Position numbers and translations under genes: made by a program. Shown here piece by piece: positions 7,556 to 17,037 of a DNA stretch of 64,000 bases (position 1 is its first letter; every line of letters begins with the position of its first letter). Under the pieces are notes generated by a model that did not search any database, had not been told where the DNA came from, and worked only from the letters and a program-made list of their open reading frames with translations. The DNA comes from an uncultured Bacilli bacterium (GTDB lineage: Bacteria; Bacillota_I; Bacilli_A; RF39; UBA660), in contig CAKOTA010000002.1 of the NCBI GenBank assembly GCA_934119965.1, forward strand, positions 45,774 to 109,773, given 5' to 3'.

Positions 7556-8308
7556 TTATATTTCCTTTCTTTTTTGAATTTTATAATTTATTTTGTTCAT
7601 TATTTTTCTAGGAATTAATTTTCCAAAGACAACTAATATTTGATTTTTAACACCTGGTATGATTATTGTTCTTCTTTGAAACATTTTTTTTATTGCGTAT
7701 ATAGCAACTTCATCAGGTTCCATTGCTTTAACACCAAATTTTATTTTTGCTTTTTTATTAAATTCAGTATTAACTGGTCCTGGGCATAACGCCCCTACAT
7801 AAACTTTGCTTTTATTTTGTTTTAGTTCTTCATTTATTCCTTCTGTTAAATGCAAAACATAACTTTTAGTAGCATAATAACTAGACATTAATGGTCCTGT
7901 AAAAAATGCTGCCGTGGAAGCTGTGTTTAATATATATCCCTTGTCTTTTTTTGAAAAATCTTTTAAGAATAATTTAGTTAAAATATGAACTGTTTTAATA
8001 TTAGTATTTATCATATCTAGCTCTTGTGTTAAATCGGTGTTTGTAAATTCTCCATATACTCCAAATCCGGCGTTATTTATTAATACATCTATATTATCAT
8101 TTTTTACTTGTTCATATAGTTTATAACAGTTTTCTTCTCTAGATAAATCTAAAGTGATAGTTTGAATATTGTTATTTAATTCATTTTTTGTTTCTAAAAG
8201 TTTTGCTTCTGTTTTAGCAACTAGGATTAAGTCATAGCCTAATTTATCTAAGTATTTAGCAATTTCCTTACCTATTCCAGAAGATGCTCCAGTTATTAAT
8301 GCTTTCAT
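7556..8308 (-). CDS. short-chain dehydrogenase/reductase (SDR) oxidoreductase
   Basis: The 250-residue protein has the classical SDR signatures: cofactor loop TGASSGIG (6-13), NNAG (78-81), catalytic Ser131 in NTASTAA, and the active pair Tyr144-Lys148 in YYATK. It matches the DltE/YqjQ-type SDRs, which are NAD(P)-dependent reductases of unknown natural substrate. The C-terminus is basic (KINYKIQKRKE). An extended -10 (TGATATAAT at 8333-8341) lies just upstream. It is transcribed with the downstream pilin gene. Confidence 0.9.
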   Translation of the reverse strand: MKALITGASSGIGKEIAKYLDKLGYDLILVAKTEAKLLETKNELNNNIQTITLDLSREENCYKLYEQVKNDNIDVLINNAGFGVYGEFTNTDLTQELDMINTNIKTVHILTKLFLKDFSKKDKGYILNTASTAAFFTGPLMSSYYATKSYVLHLTEGINEELKQNKSKVYVGALCPGPVNTEFNKKAKIKFGVKAMEPDEVAIYAIKKMFQRRTIIIPGVKNQILVVFGKLIPRKIMNKINYKIQKRKEI

Positions 8309-8332
8309 ATAACCACCTATGTTTATATTAAT

Positions 8333-8341
8333 TATATCATT
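8333..8341 (-). promoter_or_regulatory. extended -10 promoter of the SDR-pilin pair
   Basis: TGATATAAT on the minus strand, 25 nt before the SDR start, with only a T-rich -35 region supplied by the tail of the upstream terminator. Confidence 0.5.
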
Positions 8342-8350
8342 TTTTTTTAT

Positions 8351-8376
8351 AAAAAAAAAGACACTATTTTGTGTCT
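8351..8376 (-). terminator. terminator of the S10-spc-alpha cluster after rplQ
   Basis: The stem AGACAC / GTGTCT (8359-8364 with 8371-8376) is followed on the minus strand by nine T. It starts inside the last codons of rplQ and ends the long ribosomal transcript. Confidence 0.8.
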
Positions 8377-8720
8377 CCTTCTACTAATTCGATTACTGCC
8401 ATTAAAGCGTCATCACCTTGGCGTTCATCTAATTTATAAATTCTAGTATATCCACCATTTCTAGATGCAAATCTAACTGCTAAATCATCAAATACTTTTT
8501 TAGTAGCAACATTATCGTTTTGCATAAAAGCTAATGCTTTTCTTCTTGAAACTAATGAACCATCTTTTCCATAAGTAATCATTTTATCAACAAATTTACG
8601 AACTTCTTTAGCTCTTGTTTCTGTTGTAACAATTCTTTCTTTTTTGATTAATTCTCTAGTTAAGTTAGCAAGCATGCTTCTTCTATGTTTGTTAGTGCGT
8701 CCTAATTTTCTATAAGCCAT
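8364..8720 (-). CDS. rplQ: 50S ribosomal protein L17
   Basis: L17 lies near the exit tunnel of the large subunit. The 118-residue protein has the hallmark start [20 protein letters not shown], the central [15 protein letters not shown], and [17 protein letters not shown]. It is the last gene of the alpha operon after rpoA. Confidence 0.98.
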   Translation of the reverse strand: MAYRKLGRTNKHRRSMLANLTRELIKKERIVTTETRAKEVRKFVDKMITYGKDGSLVSRRKALAFMQNDNVATKKVFDDLAVRFASRNGGYTRIYKLDERQGDDALMAVIELVEGDTK

Positions 8721-8733
8721 AATATCCTCCTAA

Positions 8734-9687
8734 CTAATCTTCATCACGGAATTTAAGACCCATATCTTTAATTTTGTCAATAACTTCTTTTAAAGATTTT
8801 TTACCTAAATTACGTATTTTCATCATTTCTAATTCTGTTTTTTCTGTTAAGTCACCTAAAGTATTAACTCCTGCTCTTTTTAAACAATTATAAGCTCTAA
8901 CAGAGAAATCTAAATCATCAATTGATGTTTCTAATTTCTTAAGTTTAGAATCTTCTTGTTTAGCATTCATTACTCCAGTAGTATCAGCTATTTCACTTAA
9001 ATCAGTGATAATATTTAAATGTTCAATTAATATTTTAGCTCCTAATGCCATTGCGTCTTCAGGACGAATTGATCCATTTGTATAAACATTCATAATTAAT
9101 TTGTCATAACTTGCATCTTGTCCAACACGGGCATTATCAACTTCATAACTTATTCTCTCAATTGGAGAATATAAAGCATCAATTGGAATAAATCCTAATT
9201 TAGCTTTTTCAACATATTTTTTATTTTCAGGACTTGGAACATATCCTCTACCATTGGCAATGATAAATTCCATATCTAGTTTACCACCTTTTGATATAGT
9301 AGCTATTACTTGATCTGGATTTACAATTTCAACTCCAGATTCAGCAACTATATCTGCTGCTGTTACAACTCTTTCTTCGTTTACAGAAAGGTGAGCTGTT
9401 ACTTCTTCTTTATCAGTATTATTTTTTATAACAACATTTTTTAAGTTTAAAACGATTGAAGTTACATCTTCTACAACTCCATCCATAGTTTGGAATTCGT
9501 GCATAACTCCATCAATTTTTACTGCTACAATAGCACTACCTGGCATACTTGATAACATAACTCTTCTAAGTGCGTTACCTAAAGTTGTACCAAAACCTCT
9601 TTCTAAAGGTTCTAATTCAAATTTACCATAATTATTATTTTCAATATAATCTGTTATTTTATAAATTGGTTTTTCAAAATTTAACAT
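8734..9687 (-). CDS. rpoA: DNA-directed RNA polymerase subunit alpha
   Basis: The alpha dimer nucleates RNA polymerase assembly. The N-terminal domain has LEPLERGFGTTLGNALRRVML, the dimerisation and beta-binding region. After a linker, the C-terminal domain (about residues 250-312) has the two HhH segments LDFSVRAYNCLKRAGVNTL and IRNLGKKSLKEV that contact UP elements and activators. The length of 317 residues is normal. It lies between rpsK and rplQ. Confidence 0.98.
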   Translation of the reverse strand: MLNFEKPIYKITDYIENNNYGKFELEPLERGFGTTLGNALRRVMLSSMPGSAIVAVKIDGVMHEFQTMDGVVEDVTSIVLNLKNVVIKNNTDKEEVTAHLSVNEERVVTAADIVAESGVEIVNPDQVIATISKGGKLDMEFIIANGRGYVPSPENKKYVEKAKLGFIPIDALYSPIERISYEVDNARVGQDASYDKLIMNVYTNGSIRPEDAMALGAKILIEHLNIITDLSEIADTTGVMNAKQEDSKLKKLETSIDDLDFSVRAYNCLKRAGVNTLGDLTEKTELEMMKIRNLGKKSLKEVIDKIKDMGLKFRDED

Positions 9688-9709
9688 TTTTTAACACACT
9701 CCCCTTTCA

Positions 9710-10093
9710 TTATCCACGTGGACGTTTTGGTGGACGACATCCATTATGTGGTACAGGTGTTACATCTGTTATTGAAGAAATTTCAAGACCAGCTGTTTGT
9801 AATGAACGAATAGCTGTTTCACGTCCAGAACCTAATCCTTTAACAAAAACTTCTACTTTTCTCATTCCCATATCGTATGCTGCTTTACCAGCTGCTTCTG
9901 CTGACATACCTGCAGCGAATGGAGTAGATTTTTTACTACCTTTAAATCCTAATGTTCCTGCTGAAGCCCAGCTAATTGCATTTCCTTCTGTGTCACTAAT
10001 TGTTACAATAGTGTTATTGAATGTAGAATGAACATAAGCTCTACCTTCAGGTACATTCTTTTTAACTTTACGTTTTCTTGGTTTGTAAGCCAT
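9710..10093 (-). CDS. rpsK: 30S ribosomal protein S11
   Basis: The 127-residue S11, a platform protein of the small subunit, shows [43 protein letters not shown] and the C-terminal [14 protein letters not shown]. It lies 30 nt after rpsM and 22 nt before rpoA in the alpha operon. Confidence 0.98.
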   Translation of the reverse strand: MAYKPRKRKVKKNVPEGRAYVHSTFNNTIVTISDTEGNAISWASAGTLGFKGSKKSTPFAAGMSAEAAGKAAYDMGMRKVEVFVKGLGSGRETAIRSLQTAGLEISSITDVTPVPHNGCRPPKRPRG

Positions 10094-10122
10094 ACTATAT
10101 AACCTCCTTTTTTAATTAAGAA

Positions 10123-10488
10123 TTATTTTTTCTTATTTGCTACAGTTTTACCTTTACCTTTACGAGTTCTAGCATTTCTGTTAGTTCTTTGTCCTCTTAC
10201 AGGTAAACCTTTTTTATGTCTAGTACCTTGATATGAGTTAATTTCCATTTTTGTTTTAATGTTCATATTAACTTCACGTCTTAAATCACCTTCGATTGTA
10301 TAATTTTCAATTTGTTCACGAATACGATTTAATTCGTCGTTATCTAAGCTACCAGCTCTCTTATTAACATCTACTTTTGCGTCATTTAATATTTTATTTG
10401 ATAAACTTCTACCAATACCATAAATATAAGTTAAGGCAATTTCAACTCTTTTATTATTTGGTATATCTACACCTTTAATACGTGCCAT
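10123..10488 (-). CDS. rpsM: 30S ribosomal protein S13
   Basis: The 121-residue S13, which forms intersubunit bridges and touches the P-site tRNA, has [20 protein letters not shown] near the start, the [10 protein letters not shown] segment, and the basic tail [20 protein letters not shown]. It follows rpmJ by 15 nt. Confidence 0.98.
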   Translation of the reverse strand: MARIKGVDIPNNKRVEIALTYIYGIGRSLSNKILNDAKVDVNKRAGSLDNDELNRIREQIENYTIEGDLRREVNMNIKTKMEINSYQGTRHKKGLPVRGQRTNRNARTRKGKGKTVANKKK

Positions 10489-10503
10489 AAAACACCTCCT
10501 ATA

Positions 10504-10617
10504 TTAACCTTGTCTTTGTTTATGTTTAGGGTTTTCGCAAATTACCCTAACTGTACCTTTACGTTTAATTACTTTGCATTTATCGCATATTTTTTTTACT
10601 GATGCTCTTACTTTCAT
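10504..10617 (-). CDS. rpmJ: 50S ribosomal protein L36
   Basis: The 37-residue protein starts [20 protein letters not shown] and ends [10 protein letters not shown]. It keeps the zinc-binding set CxxC...C...H, so it is the zinc-ribbon form. The ATG follows an AGGAGGG site. It lies in its usual place between infA and rpsM, but 105 nt of structured intergenic sequence precede it. Confidence 0.97.
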   Translation of the reverse strand: MKVRASVKKICDKCKVIKRKGTVRVICENPKHKQRQG

Positions 10618-10643
10618 AAAATCCCTCCTATTTTATAGGTTGT

Positions 10644-10724
10644 GCTCACATTTATTTAAACTGTACACCTAGTAAAATGCGAACTAATAATTCGGATTTT
10701 ACTAGAAACGTGAGCCATACAGTT
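10644..10724 (-). promoter_or_regulatory. candidate pseudoknot regulatory RNA between infA and rpmJ
   Basis: In the minus-strand RNA, AACUGUA (10724-10718) pairs with UACAGUU (10665-10659). GCUCAC (10715-10710) pairs with GUGAGC (10649-10644), crossing the first helix, which defines a pseudoknot. Between them is a long hairpin: a 10-bp stem CUAGUAAAAU/AUUUUACUAG, a C-C mismatch, 4 more bp, and a 7-nt loop (10669-10705). The element starts inside the infA stop codon and ends about 20 nt before the rpmJ ribosome site. No U-tract follows, so it is not a plain terminator. Control of the alpha operon is inferred. Confidence 0.65.
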
Positions 10725-10986
10725 AAGCTTTTCTCCAAGTGATACGACCTTTTGTTAAATCGTATTCAGAGAGTTCAATAGTAACTGTGTCACCGGCTAA
10801 TATTCTGATATAATTCATTCTTAATTTACCAGACACATGAGCTGTAACTACATGCTTATTTTCTAATTCTACTCTAAATTGTCCACCTGGTAATACTTCT
10901 AATACTTTACCTTCAACTTCAATTGCAGAAGTATTTTTTTTCTCTTTTTCCACAACTTTTTTGTTATTAACATTTTTCTTTGGCAT
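10723..10986 (-). CDS. infA: translation initiation factor IF-1
   Basis: IF-1 binds the ribosomal A site during initiation. The OB-fold core is clear: [39 protein letters not shown], and [11 protein letters not shown]. At 87 residues it is about 15 longer than usual; the extra part is a Lys/Asn-rich N-terminus ([15 protein letters not shown]). The ATG at 10986 follows an AGAGGTG site, supporting the long form. It lies 4 nt after map. Confidence 0.97.
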   Translation of the reverse strand: MPKKNVNNKKVVEKEKKNTSAIEVEGKVLEVLPGGQFRVELENKHVVTAHVSGKLRMNYIRILAGDTVTIELSEYDLTKGRITWRKA

Positions 10987-10990
10987 ATTT

Positions 10991-11737
10991 TCACCTCTTT
11001 GTTAAAATTTCATATCCATCTTTTGTTACTAAGACAGTATGTTCAAAATGAGCAGAAGGCAAATCGTCAGCTGTTACAATAGTCCAATCATCATCTAACA
11101 TATAAATTTCTTCTGTACCTAGATTTAACATTGGTTCTACGGCAATAACCATTCCTTCTTTTAATATAGGTCCAGTTCCTTTTTTACCATAGTTTGGAAC
11201 GTCTGGGTCTTCGTGAACATCACTTCCAACTCCGTGTCCAACTAATTCTTTGACTACACCTAATTTATATTTTTTTGCAACCTCTGATACGGCATAACCA
11301 ATATCTCCAACTCTAGCTCCAGCTTTAATAACAGATAATCCAGCAAACAGTGATTCTTCTGTTTCTTTTAAAAGATCTAGGATTTCAGGCTTAACATTAC
11401 CAACAGTATATGTCCAAGCTGAATCACCATGATATCCTTTATAGCAAGCACCAATATCTAAAGTTACAATATCACCATCTTTTAATTTTCTATGTGATGG
11501 AATCCCGTGAACAACTTCTTCATTAACTGAAATACATATTGTTCCCGGAAATCCATATAGACCTTTAAAAGAAGGGGTTGCATTTTGTTTTAAAATATAA
11601 TCATTTGCCAGTTTATCTAATTCTAAAGTAGTTATTCCTGGCTTTATAAATTGTTTTAAGTAATTATGAGTTAAACCAACTATTTCGCCAGCTTTTCTCA
11701 TTAATTCAATTTCTCTTTCAGATTTAATCTTTATCAT
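10991..11737 (-). CDS. map: methionine aminopeptidase, type I
   Basis: The enzyme removes the initiator Met from new proteins. The 248-residue sequence has all five metal ligands: Asp in TLDIGACY and GYHGDSAWT, His in [12 protein letters not shown], Glu in MVIAVEPM, and Glu in SAHFEHT. There is no N-terminal zinc finger. Its start overlaps the adk stop by one base (TAATG), within the spc-alpha junction as in other Bacillota. Confidence 0.97.
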   Translation of the reverse strand: MIKIKSEREIELMRKAGEIVGLTHNYLKQFIKPGITTLELDKLANDYILKQNATPSFKGLYGFPGTICISVNEEVVHGIPSHRKLKDGDIVTLDIGACYKGYHGDSAWTYTVGNVKPEILDLLKETEESLFAGLSVIKAGARVGDIGYAVSEVAKKYKLGVVKELVGHGVGSDVHEDPDVPNYGKKGTGPILKEGMVIAVEPMLNLGTEEIYMLDDDWTIVTADDLPSAHFEHTVLVTKDGYEILTKR

Positions 11738-12372
11738 TAAGCACCTATAATATCTTCTATTTGTTTAAATATTTCATATTTATTTAGGCTACTATCTACA
11801 ATATATAGTCTATCTTTATAATAGTCTAATAATGGTTTTGTTTCACTCATATAGGTATCAAATCTTTTATTAAATGTTTCTTCGTTATCATCATTTCTTT
11901 TTGATAATTCTATATTACAGTCATCACAAATACCATTTGTTTTTGGCATACTTTCTTCTATTTGATCATTATAAACTTTTCCACAATTTGAACAAGATAA
12001 TCTTCCTAAAATTCTTTTTGATGCAATTTCTTTATTAATATCTAGATATATAACATAGTCGATTTTTTTGTTTATTTTTTCTAATAATTCATCAAATAAT
12101 TTTGCTTGATTTACAGTTCTAGGAAAGCCATCAAATATATAACTCTTGTCATCTTTTATTTCATCTTTTATTAAATCTAAAATAAACTCATCACTAACAA
12201 GTTTACCTTGTCCGATTGTTTTTTTTAGTTCTATACTTTTTTCACTATTACTATTTATTACAGCTCTTATCAAATCTCCAGTAGATATATGTTTAATATC
12301 ATATTTATTACATATCAACTCTGATTGAGTTCCTTTACCTGCGGCAGGTGGAGCAATTAATATAATATTCAT
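11737..12372 (-). CDS. adk: adenylate kinase (zinc-binding LID)
   Basis: Adenylate kinase interconverts ATP + AMP and 2 ADP. The P-loop APPAAGKGTQSE is at residues 7-18, the AMP-binding segment is DGFPRTVNQA, and the LID domain carries a zinc ribbon CSNCGKVYND...CDDC, usual in Gram-positive enzymes. The length of 211 residues is typical. Starts and stops are fused with secY and map by TAATG. Confidence 0.97.
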   Translation of the reverse strand: MNIILIAPPAAGKGTQSELICNKYDIKHISTGDLIRAVINSNSEKSIELKKTIGQGKLVSDEFILDLIKDEIKDDKSYIFDGFPRTVNQAKLFDELLEKINKKIDYVIYLDINKEIASKRILGRLSCSNCGKVYNDQIEESMPKTNGICDDCNIELSKRNDDNEETFNKRFDTYMSETKPLLDYYKDRLYIVDSSLNKYEIFKQIEDIIGA

Positions 12373-13640
12373 TATCTTCTTCTACCTCTTTGGAATTTAC
12401 GAGCTTTTAATTCACTATCTATAACTTTGTAAGTATCTAGTGCGACACCTACAACAATTATTAATCCTGTTCCACCAATACGCATACTTGATGGTAGACT
12501 AGTCAACATACCAAATAATATTGGAAGTGCGGCTATAATTGATAGAGCAAATGCTCCAACTGTTGTTATTCTCTTTAAAACGGTTGAAATATAATTTTCA
12601 GTTTCTTCACCAGGTCTAATACCAGGAATGAAACCTCCATCTTTATTTATTTTTTCAGCCATTTCTTTTGGTTTTAATTGGAAAAATGTATAAAAATAAG
12701 CAAATCCAAATATACATAATATATATATTATAAAACCTGTTACTGATGTTGTAGTTAAATACTTATTAACAAATAATGTAAAACTTTCGTTTTTAATAAA
12801 TCCTGCTAAGAAACCTGGAATTGATATAAATGCTGATGCAAATATTACAGGCATTACTCCAGCTGAATTTAATTTAAATGGAATATAATTTTGTTTAGAA
12901 CTTGTTATTGTTTTATTAGTATATTGAATTGGTATTCTTCTTTCAGCGGATTCAACATATACAACACCAATAATTATTGCAATATATACTAATGTAAATA
13001 ATACAAATTTTGTTACGCCTAATGCAATTGTTTGAGCAGTTGTAGTTACAATGAATGTATCCCAAGCTGTTGTAAACATATTAGGTAGTGTTGCAATTAT
13101 ACCAGCCATAATTATTAATGATATACCATTTCCTATACCTTTAACTGTAATTTGGTCACCAATCCATAATAGTAATGATGTTCCAGCAGTTAAGATAAGT
13201 GAAAATGTCATATAATCAGCTGGAGTTCCATTTTGTATGAATGCAAAAGAGAACATATATCCTTGAATAAATGATAAGGCAATTCCAACATATCTAGTTA
13301 TTTGATTTAATTTTGTTCTACCTACACCACCTTGATTTCTCAAATCAGTTAAGTAAGGTATTAATTCTGTTGCTTCTAACAATTGCATTATGATAGAAGC
13401 TGTAATGTATGGAGTAACACCTAGGGCGAATATTGAAAATTGCTCTAAGGCTCCACCACCCATCAAATTCATAAGTTCTAAAAATCCTAAATTACTTGTT
13501 CCTAAACTAGTTTTATCGATACCTGGTACAATTATTGTTGTACCTAATTTAAATACAAATAAACATAAGAAAGTGAAATAAATTCTTTTTCTTAAATCTT
13601 TATTTGTGGGATTAAATATTTGCTTTATATATGCAAACAT
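12372..13640 (-). CDS. secY: protein translocase subunit SecY
   Basis: SecY forms the protein-conducting channel of the Sec translocon. The 422-residue protein has about ten membrane segments. Conserved parts include GVTPYITASIIMQLL, RNQGGVGRTKLNQITRY, and the cytosolic loop KPKEMAEKINKDGGFIPGIRPGEET, and it ends in RKFQRGRRR. It lies between rplO and adk. Confidence 0.97.
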   Translation of the reverse strand: MFAYIKQIFNPTNKDLRKRIYFTFLCLFVFKLGTTIIVPGIDKTSLGTSNLGFLELMNLMGGGALEQFSIFALGVTPYITASIIMQLLEATELIPYLTDLRNQGGVGRTKLNQITRYVGIALSFIQGYMFSFAFIQNGTPADYMTFSLILTAGTSLLLWIGDQITVKGIGNGISLIIMAGIIATLPNMFTTAWDTFIVTTTAQTIALGVTKFVLFTLVYIAIIIGVVYVESAERRIPIQYTNKTITSSKQNYIPFKLNSAGVMPVIFASAFISIPGFLAGFIKNESFTLFVNKYLTTTSVTGFIIYILCIFGFAYFYTFFQLKPKEMAEKINKDGGFIPGIRPGEETENYISTVLKRITTVGAFALSIIAALPILFGMLTSLPSSMRIGGTGLIIVVGVALDTYKVIDSELKARKFQRGRRR

Positions 13641-13641
13641 T

Positions 13642-14085
13642 TTAGATCACCTCTGCTTTTCCACCTAGTTTTTCTATTTGTTCTTTAGCAACATTAGAAA
13701 ATTTATGTGCTTTAACAACTAATTTCTTTTCAAGTGTTCCGTTACCTAAAACTTTAACACCATCTAATTGATTTTTTAATATTCCCATTTCTTTTAATAA
13801 TTCAGGTGTAATTTCTGAACCATTTTCAAATTTATTTAAATCACTTAAATTAATTACTGCATATGTAGTTTTAAATTTAGCATTAGAGAATCCTCTTTTA
13901 GGTAATCTTCTATATAATGGTAATTGTCCACCTTCAAATCCAGCTTTACGACTATAACCACTTCTAGCTTTTTGACCTTTTTCTCCTCTACCACTAGTTT
14001 TTCCTAATCCACTACCTGGTCCACGTCCAACTCTTTTACGAGTAGTAGTAGCACCATCATTTGGATATATTGTATGTAATTTCAT
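13642..14085 (-). CDS. rplO: 50S ribosomal protein L15
   Basis: The 147-residue L15 has the glycine-rich basic N-terminus [21 protein letters not shown], then [18 protein letters not shown]. Its start overlaps the rpsE stop by one base, leaving no room for rpmD (L30), which usually sits between them. Confidence 0.98.
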   Translation of the reverse strand: MKLHTIYPNDGATTTRKRVGRGPGSGLGKTSGRGEKGQKARSGYSRKAGFEGGQLPLYRRLPKRGFSNAKFKTTYAVINLSDLNKFENGSEITPELLKEMGILKNQLDGVKVLGNGTLEKKLVVKAHKFSNVAKEQIEKLGGKAEVI

Positions 14086-14588
14086 TAAATTTCCTCTACT
14101 TTCTTACCACGTAATTCAGCAATATGTTCTACTGATTTTTGTGATTTTAAAGCTTCTAATGTTGCATATGCCATATTAATTTTTGTATTTGATCCAAGTG
14201 ATTTTGATAAGATGTCTTTAACACCTGCTAATTCAAGTACGGCTCTAACAGGTCCACCTGCTTTAACTCCTGTACCTTTTCCAGCTGGTTTAAGCATAAC
14301 TTTACTTGCTCCTCTTACACCAATTGCTTCATGGGAAATTGTTCTTTCATCAACTAATGCTACTTTTGTAACATTTTTTGTTGCAGCAGAAACAGCTTTT
14401 TTGATAGCGTCTGGTACTTCATTAGCTTTACCAGTTCCTAATCCAACTTTACCTTTTCTGTCTCCAACAACTACTGTTGCAGAAAAACGGAAATGACGAC
14501 CACCTTTTGTTACTTTTGTAACTCTACCAATATTAATTACTTGTTCTTCATATTGTTTTGGGCGTGGTTCTCTTCTTTTGTTTTCCAT
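14085..14588 (-). CDS. rpsE: 30S ribosomal protein S5
   Basis: S5 helps decoding accuracy. The 167-residue protein has [34 protein letters not shown], and the second domain GIKAGG-like [17 protein letters not shown] with [18 protein letters not shown]. It is immediately followed by rplO. Confidence 0.98.
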   Translation of the reverse strand: MENKRREPRPKQYEEQVINIGRVTKVTKGGRHFRFSATVVVGDRKGKVGLGTGKANEVPDAIKKAVSAATKNVTKVALVDERTISHEAIGVRGASKVMLKPAGKGTGVKAGGPVRAVLELAGVKDILSKSLGSNTKINMAYATLEALKSQKSVEHIAELRGKKVEEI

Positions 14589-14600
14589 AGTTACCCTCCT

Positions 14601-14963
14601 CTAGAATTCTAATCCATTTTCACGTGCTGCTTCTGCTAAAGCCTCTACACGTCCATGATATAGGTATCCACCTCTATCAAATGTTACTTTTGTAATTTTT
14701 GCTTTTTTAGCTCTTTTAGCAATTAATTCACCAACTTTTTTAGCTGCTTCAATATTGCTACCATTTTCAAGCTTTAATTCTTTATCTATTGATGAAGCAC
14801 TTACTAATGTAATTCCTTTTTCATCATCGATAATTTGAGCAAAAATATTACTATTTGATCTAAAAACATTAAGTCTTGGAGTTTCGCTAGTTCCACTAAC
14901 TTTAGCTCTAACACGTTCATGTCTAGCTTTACGTACTTCATTACGAGATACTTTATTAATCAT
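14601..14963 (-). CDS. rplR: 50S ribosomal protein L18
   Basis: The 120-residue L18, which binds 5S rRNA with L5, has [37 protein letters not shown] and the C-terminal [20 protein letters not shown]. It lies 12 nt before rpsE. Confidence 0.98.
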   Translation of the reverse strand: MINKVSRNEVRKARHERVRAKVSGTSETPRLNVFRSNSNIFAQIIDDEKGITLVSASSIDKELKLENGSNIEAAKKVGELIAKRAKKAKITKVTFDRGGYLYHGRVEALAEAARENGLEF

Positions 14964-14991
14964 AGTTCTTACTCTCCTTTACTAAATTACA

Positions 14992-15522
14992 TTATGCTGC
15001 TTTCTTTCCTTCTTTACGAACAATATGTTCATCTTTGTATCTAATTCCTTTTCCTTTATAAGGTTCAGGTTGTCTTATTTTTCTAATGTTTGCAGCGAAT
15101 TCACCAACAAGACATTTATCAATACCTTTAATTACTAATTCTGTATTACTTGGAGATTCAACTGTTAATCCGTCTGGTACTGTTACTACTACAGGATGTG
15201 AATAACCAGCACTAACTGTGATAGTTTTTCCACTTACTGCAAAACGGTAACCAACACCTACAGATTCAAGTTGTTTTTCATAACCTTCAGTTACTCCAAC
15301 GATCATATTTTTAATATTTGCATTTGCTGTACCATGAAATGCTTTATCCATGTCACTTTTTCTTTCAACATGTACTTCATTATCTTTAACTGATACAGTA
15401 ATATTTTTGTTTACCTCAGTAGAAAGTTCACCTTTTGGACCTTTTACTGTAACAATATTACCATTAACTGTTAAAGTTACATTTTCAGGTAAAGTCAATA
15501 TTCTATTTCCAATACGACTCAT
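14992..15522 (-). CDS. rplF: 50S ribosomal protein L6
   Basis: The 176-residue L6 consists of two similar domains. It begins MSRIGNRILTLPENV, has VTVKGPKGELS in domain 1, and ends with the signature PEPYKGKGIRYKDEHIVRKEGKKA. It lies between rpsH and rplR. Confidence 0.98.
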   Translation of the reverse strand: MSRIGNRILTLPENVTLTVNGNIVTVKGPKGELSTEVNKNITVSVKDNEVHVERKSDMDKAFHGTANANIKNMIVGVTEGYEKQLESVGVGYRFAVSGKTITVSAGYSHPVVVTVPDGLTVESPSNTELVIKGIDKCLVGEFAANIRKIRQPEPYKGKGIRYKDEHIVRKEGKKAA

Positions 15523-15535
15523 ATTCTCATCCTTT

Positions 15536-15928
15536 CTACCAAATGTAAGCTAAAACTTCTCCACCTAATGATTCTTTTCTTGCTTCTTTATCAGTCATAA
15601 TTCCTTTAGATGTAGAAACGATTGCTATACCTAAACCGTTTAATACTTTAGGCATTTCTTCAGTTTTAGCATAAACACGTAAACCTGGTTTACTAATTCT
15701 TTTAAGTCCAGTAATTACACGTTCTTTATTTTGTCCATATTTTAAATTTAAAACAATAATGTTTTGAATGTTATTTTTCTTTACTTTGAAGTCTTCGATG
15801 AATCCTTGTTCTTTTAAGATTCTTGCAATTTCAAGTTTAATCTTAGAAGCAGGTACTTCAACTTCTTTATAACGCATTTGATTAGCATTACGAATTCTCG
15901 TAAGCATATCTGCTATTGGATCTGTCAT
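15536..15928 (-). CDS. rpsH: 30S ribosomal protein S8
   Basis: The 130-residue S8 starts [17 protein letters not shown] and ends with [31 protein letters not shown], the standard rRNA-binding C-terminus. S8 is a primary binder of 16S rRNA helix 21. Confidence 0.98.
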   Translation of the reverse strand: MTDPIADMLTRIRNANQMRYKEVEVPASKIKLEIARILKEQGFIEDFKVKKNNIQNIIVLNLKYGQNKERVITGLKRISKPGLRVYAKTEEMPKVLNGLGIAIVSTSKGIMTDKEARKESLGGEVLAYIW

Positions 15929-15947
15929 ACAATCCCTCCTTCTCTAA

Positions 15948-16133
15948 TTACCAACTAGATTTTTTAACACCTGGTATTTGTCCTTTATAAGCTAATTCTC
16001 TAAAGCAAATACGACAAATTCCATATTTTTTAAGTACTGCGTGAGGTCTACCACATCTTTCGCAACGAGTATATTCACGTACTTTGAATTTTTGTTTTCT
16101 TGATTGTTTAACAATCATACTTTTCTTTGCCAT
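15948..16133 (-). CDS. rpsN: 30S ribosomal protein S14, type Z
   Basis: This is the short 61-residue zinc form. It carries CERC and CRIC pairs around HAVLKKYGI, the zinc ribbon, and ends [13 protein letters not shown] ([11 protein letters not shown]). It is encoded in the usual spc-operon place between rplE and rpsH. Confidence 0.98.
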   Translation of the reverse strand: MAKKSMIVKQSRKQKFKVREYTRCERCGRPHAVLKKYGICRICFRELAYKGQIPGVKKSSW

Positions 16134-16151
16134 AATATCCTCCTATAGTTA

Positions 16152-16691
16152 TTACTTTTTAAATGGCATACCGAAACCTTTTAATAATGAAAGAGCTTCT
16201 TCATTTGTTTTTGCTGTTGTTACAAAAACGATGTCCATTCCACGTACTTTAACTACGTTGTCATATTCTATTTCTGAGAAAATTAATTGTTCATTTAATC
16301 CAAGAGTATAATTACCTCTACCATCAAATGATTTAGGTGAAATCCCTCTAAAGTCTCTTACACGAGGTAATGTAATACTAATTAATTTATCTAAGAAGTT
16401 ATACATATTTTCTCCACGTAATGTAACTTTACATCCGATTCCTTGACCTGCTCTTAATTTAAATCCAGCTATGGCTTTTTTTGCTTTAGTTATAACTGGT
16501 TTTTGACCTGTAATAATTTCTAAGTCTGCAACAGCAGCTTCTAATAATTTACTATTACTTACGCCATCTCCGACACCCATATTGATAACAATTTTATCTA
16601 ATTTAGGTACTTGCATTATATTTTCATAGTTAAATTCTTTTGTTAAATTAGGTACGATTTCTTCATTATATTTTGCTTTTAGGCGGTTCAT
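16152..16691 (-). CDS. rplE: 50S ribosomal protein L5
   Basis: The 179-residue L5, a 5S rRNA binder at the central protuberance, has [29 protein letters not shown], and [20 protein letters not shown]. The start at 16691 was chosen because GGAGGG lies just before it; an in-frame start six codons upstream falls inside that ribosome site. Confidence 0.97.
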   Translation of the reverse strand: MNRLKAKYNEEIVPNLTKEFNYENIMQVPKLDKIVINMGVGDGVSNSKLLEAAVADLEIITGQKPVITKAKKAIAGFKLRAGQGIGCKVTLRGENMYNFLDKLISITLPRVRDFRGISPKSFDGRGNYTLGLNEQLIFSEIEYDNVVKVRGMDIVFVTTAKTNEEALSLLKGFGMPFKK

Positions 16692-16709
16692 AATATACCC
16701 TCCTTCCAA

Positions 16710-17018
16710 TTAATCAAGTGTAGAATTAGATTTTTTAGTAATTCTAACTTTTTTTCCATTTTTATCTGTTGTATGTCCAATTCTGCTTGGTTTCTTTGTT
16801 TTTGAATCTAATATCATAACATTAGATGCATCAATTGGTAATTCCATATCTACAATACTACCAGCTGTTTGTCCATTTGGTTTAACATGTTTTTTAGCAA
16901 CATTAATTCCTTCAACAACAACTTTATTTTCATTTTTAAGTACTTTTGTAATATTTCCTTCTTTACCTTTATCTTTACCAGCAATAACAACAACTTTATC
17001 TCCAGTTTTTAATTTCAT
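16710..17018 (-). CDS. rplX: 50S ribosomal protein L24
   Basis: The 102-residue L24 has the KOW motif KLKTGDKVVVIAGKDKGKEG at its start, followed by NVAKKHVKPNGQ, and RIGHTTDKNGKKVRITKKS at the end. L24 is an assembly initiator of the 50S subunit. Confidence 0.98.
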   Translation of the reverse strand: MKLKTGDKVVVIAGKDKGKEGNITKVLKNENKVVVEGINVAKKHVKPNGQTAGSIVDMELPIDASNVMILDSKTKKPSRIGHTTDKNGKKVRITKKSNSTLD

Positions 17019-17037
17019 GTTATCCTCCTTCTAAAGG

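Noticed and set aside
9705..9730. TCCACGTGGA palindrome near the end of rpsK, similar to the core of parS or an Ebox-like site
   Set aside because: The flanks do not match parS (GTTTCACGTGAAAC type), and it encodes the conserved C-terminal PRG of S11.
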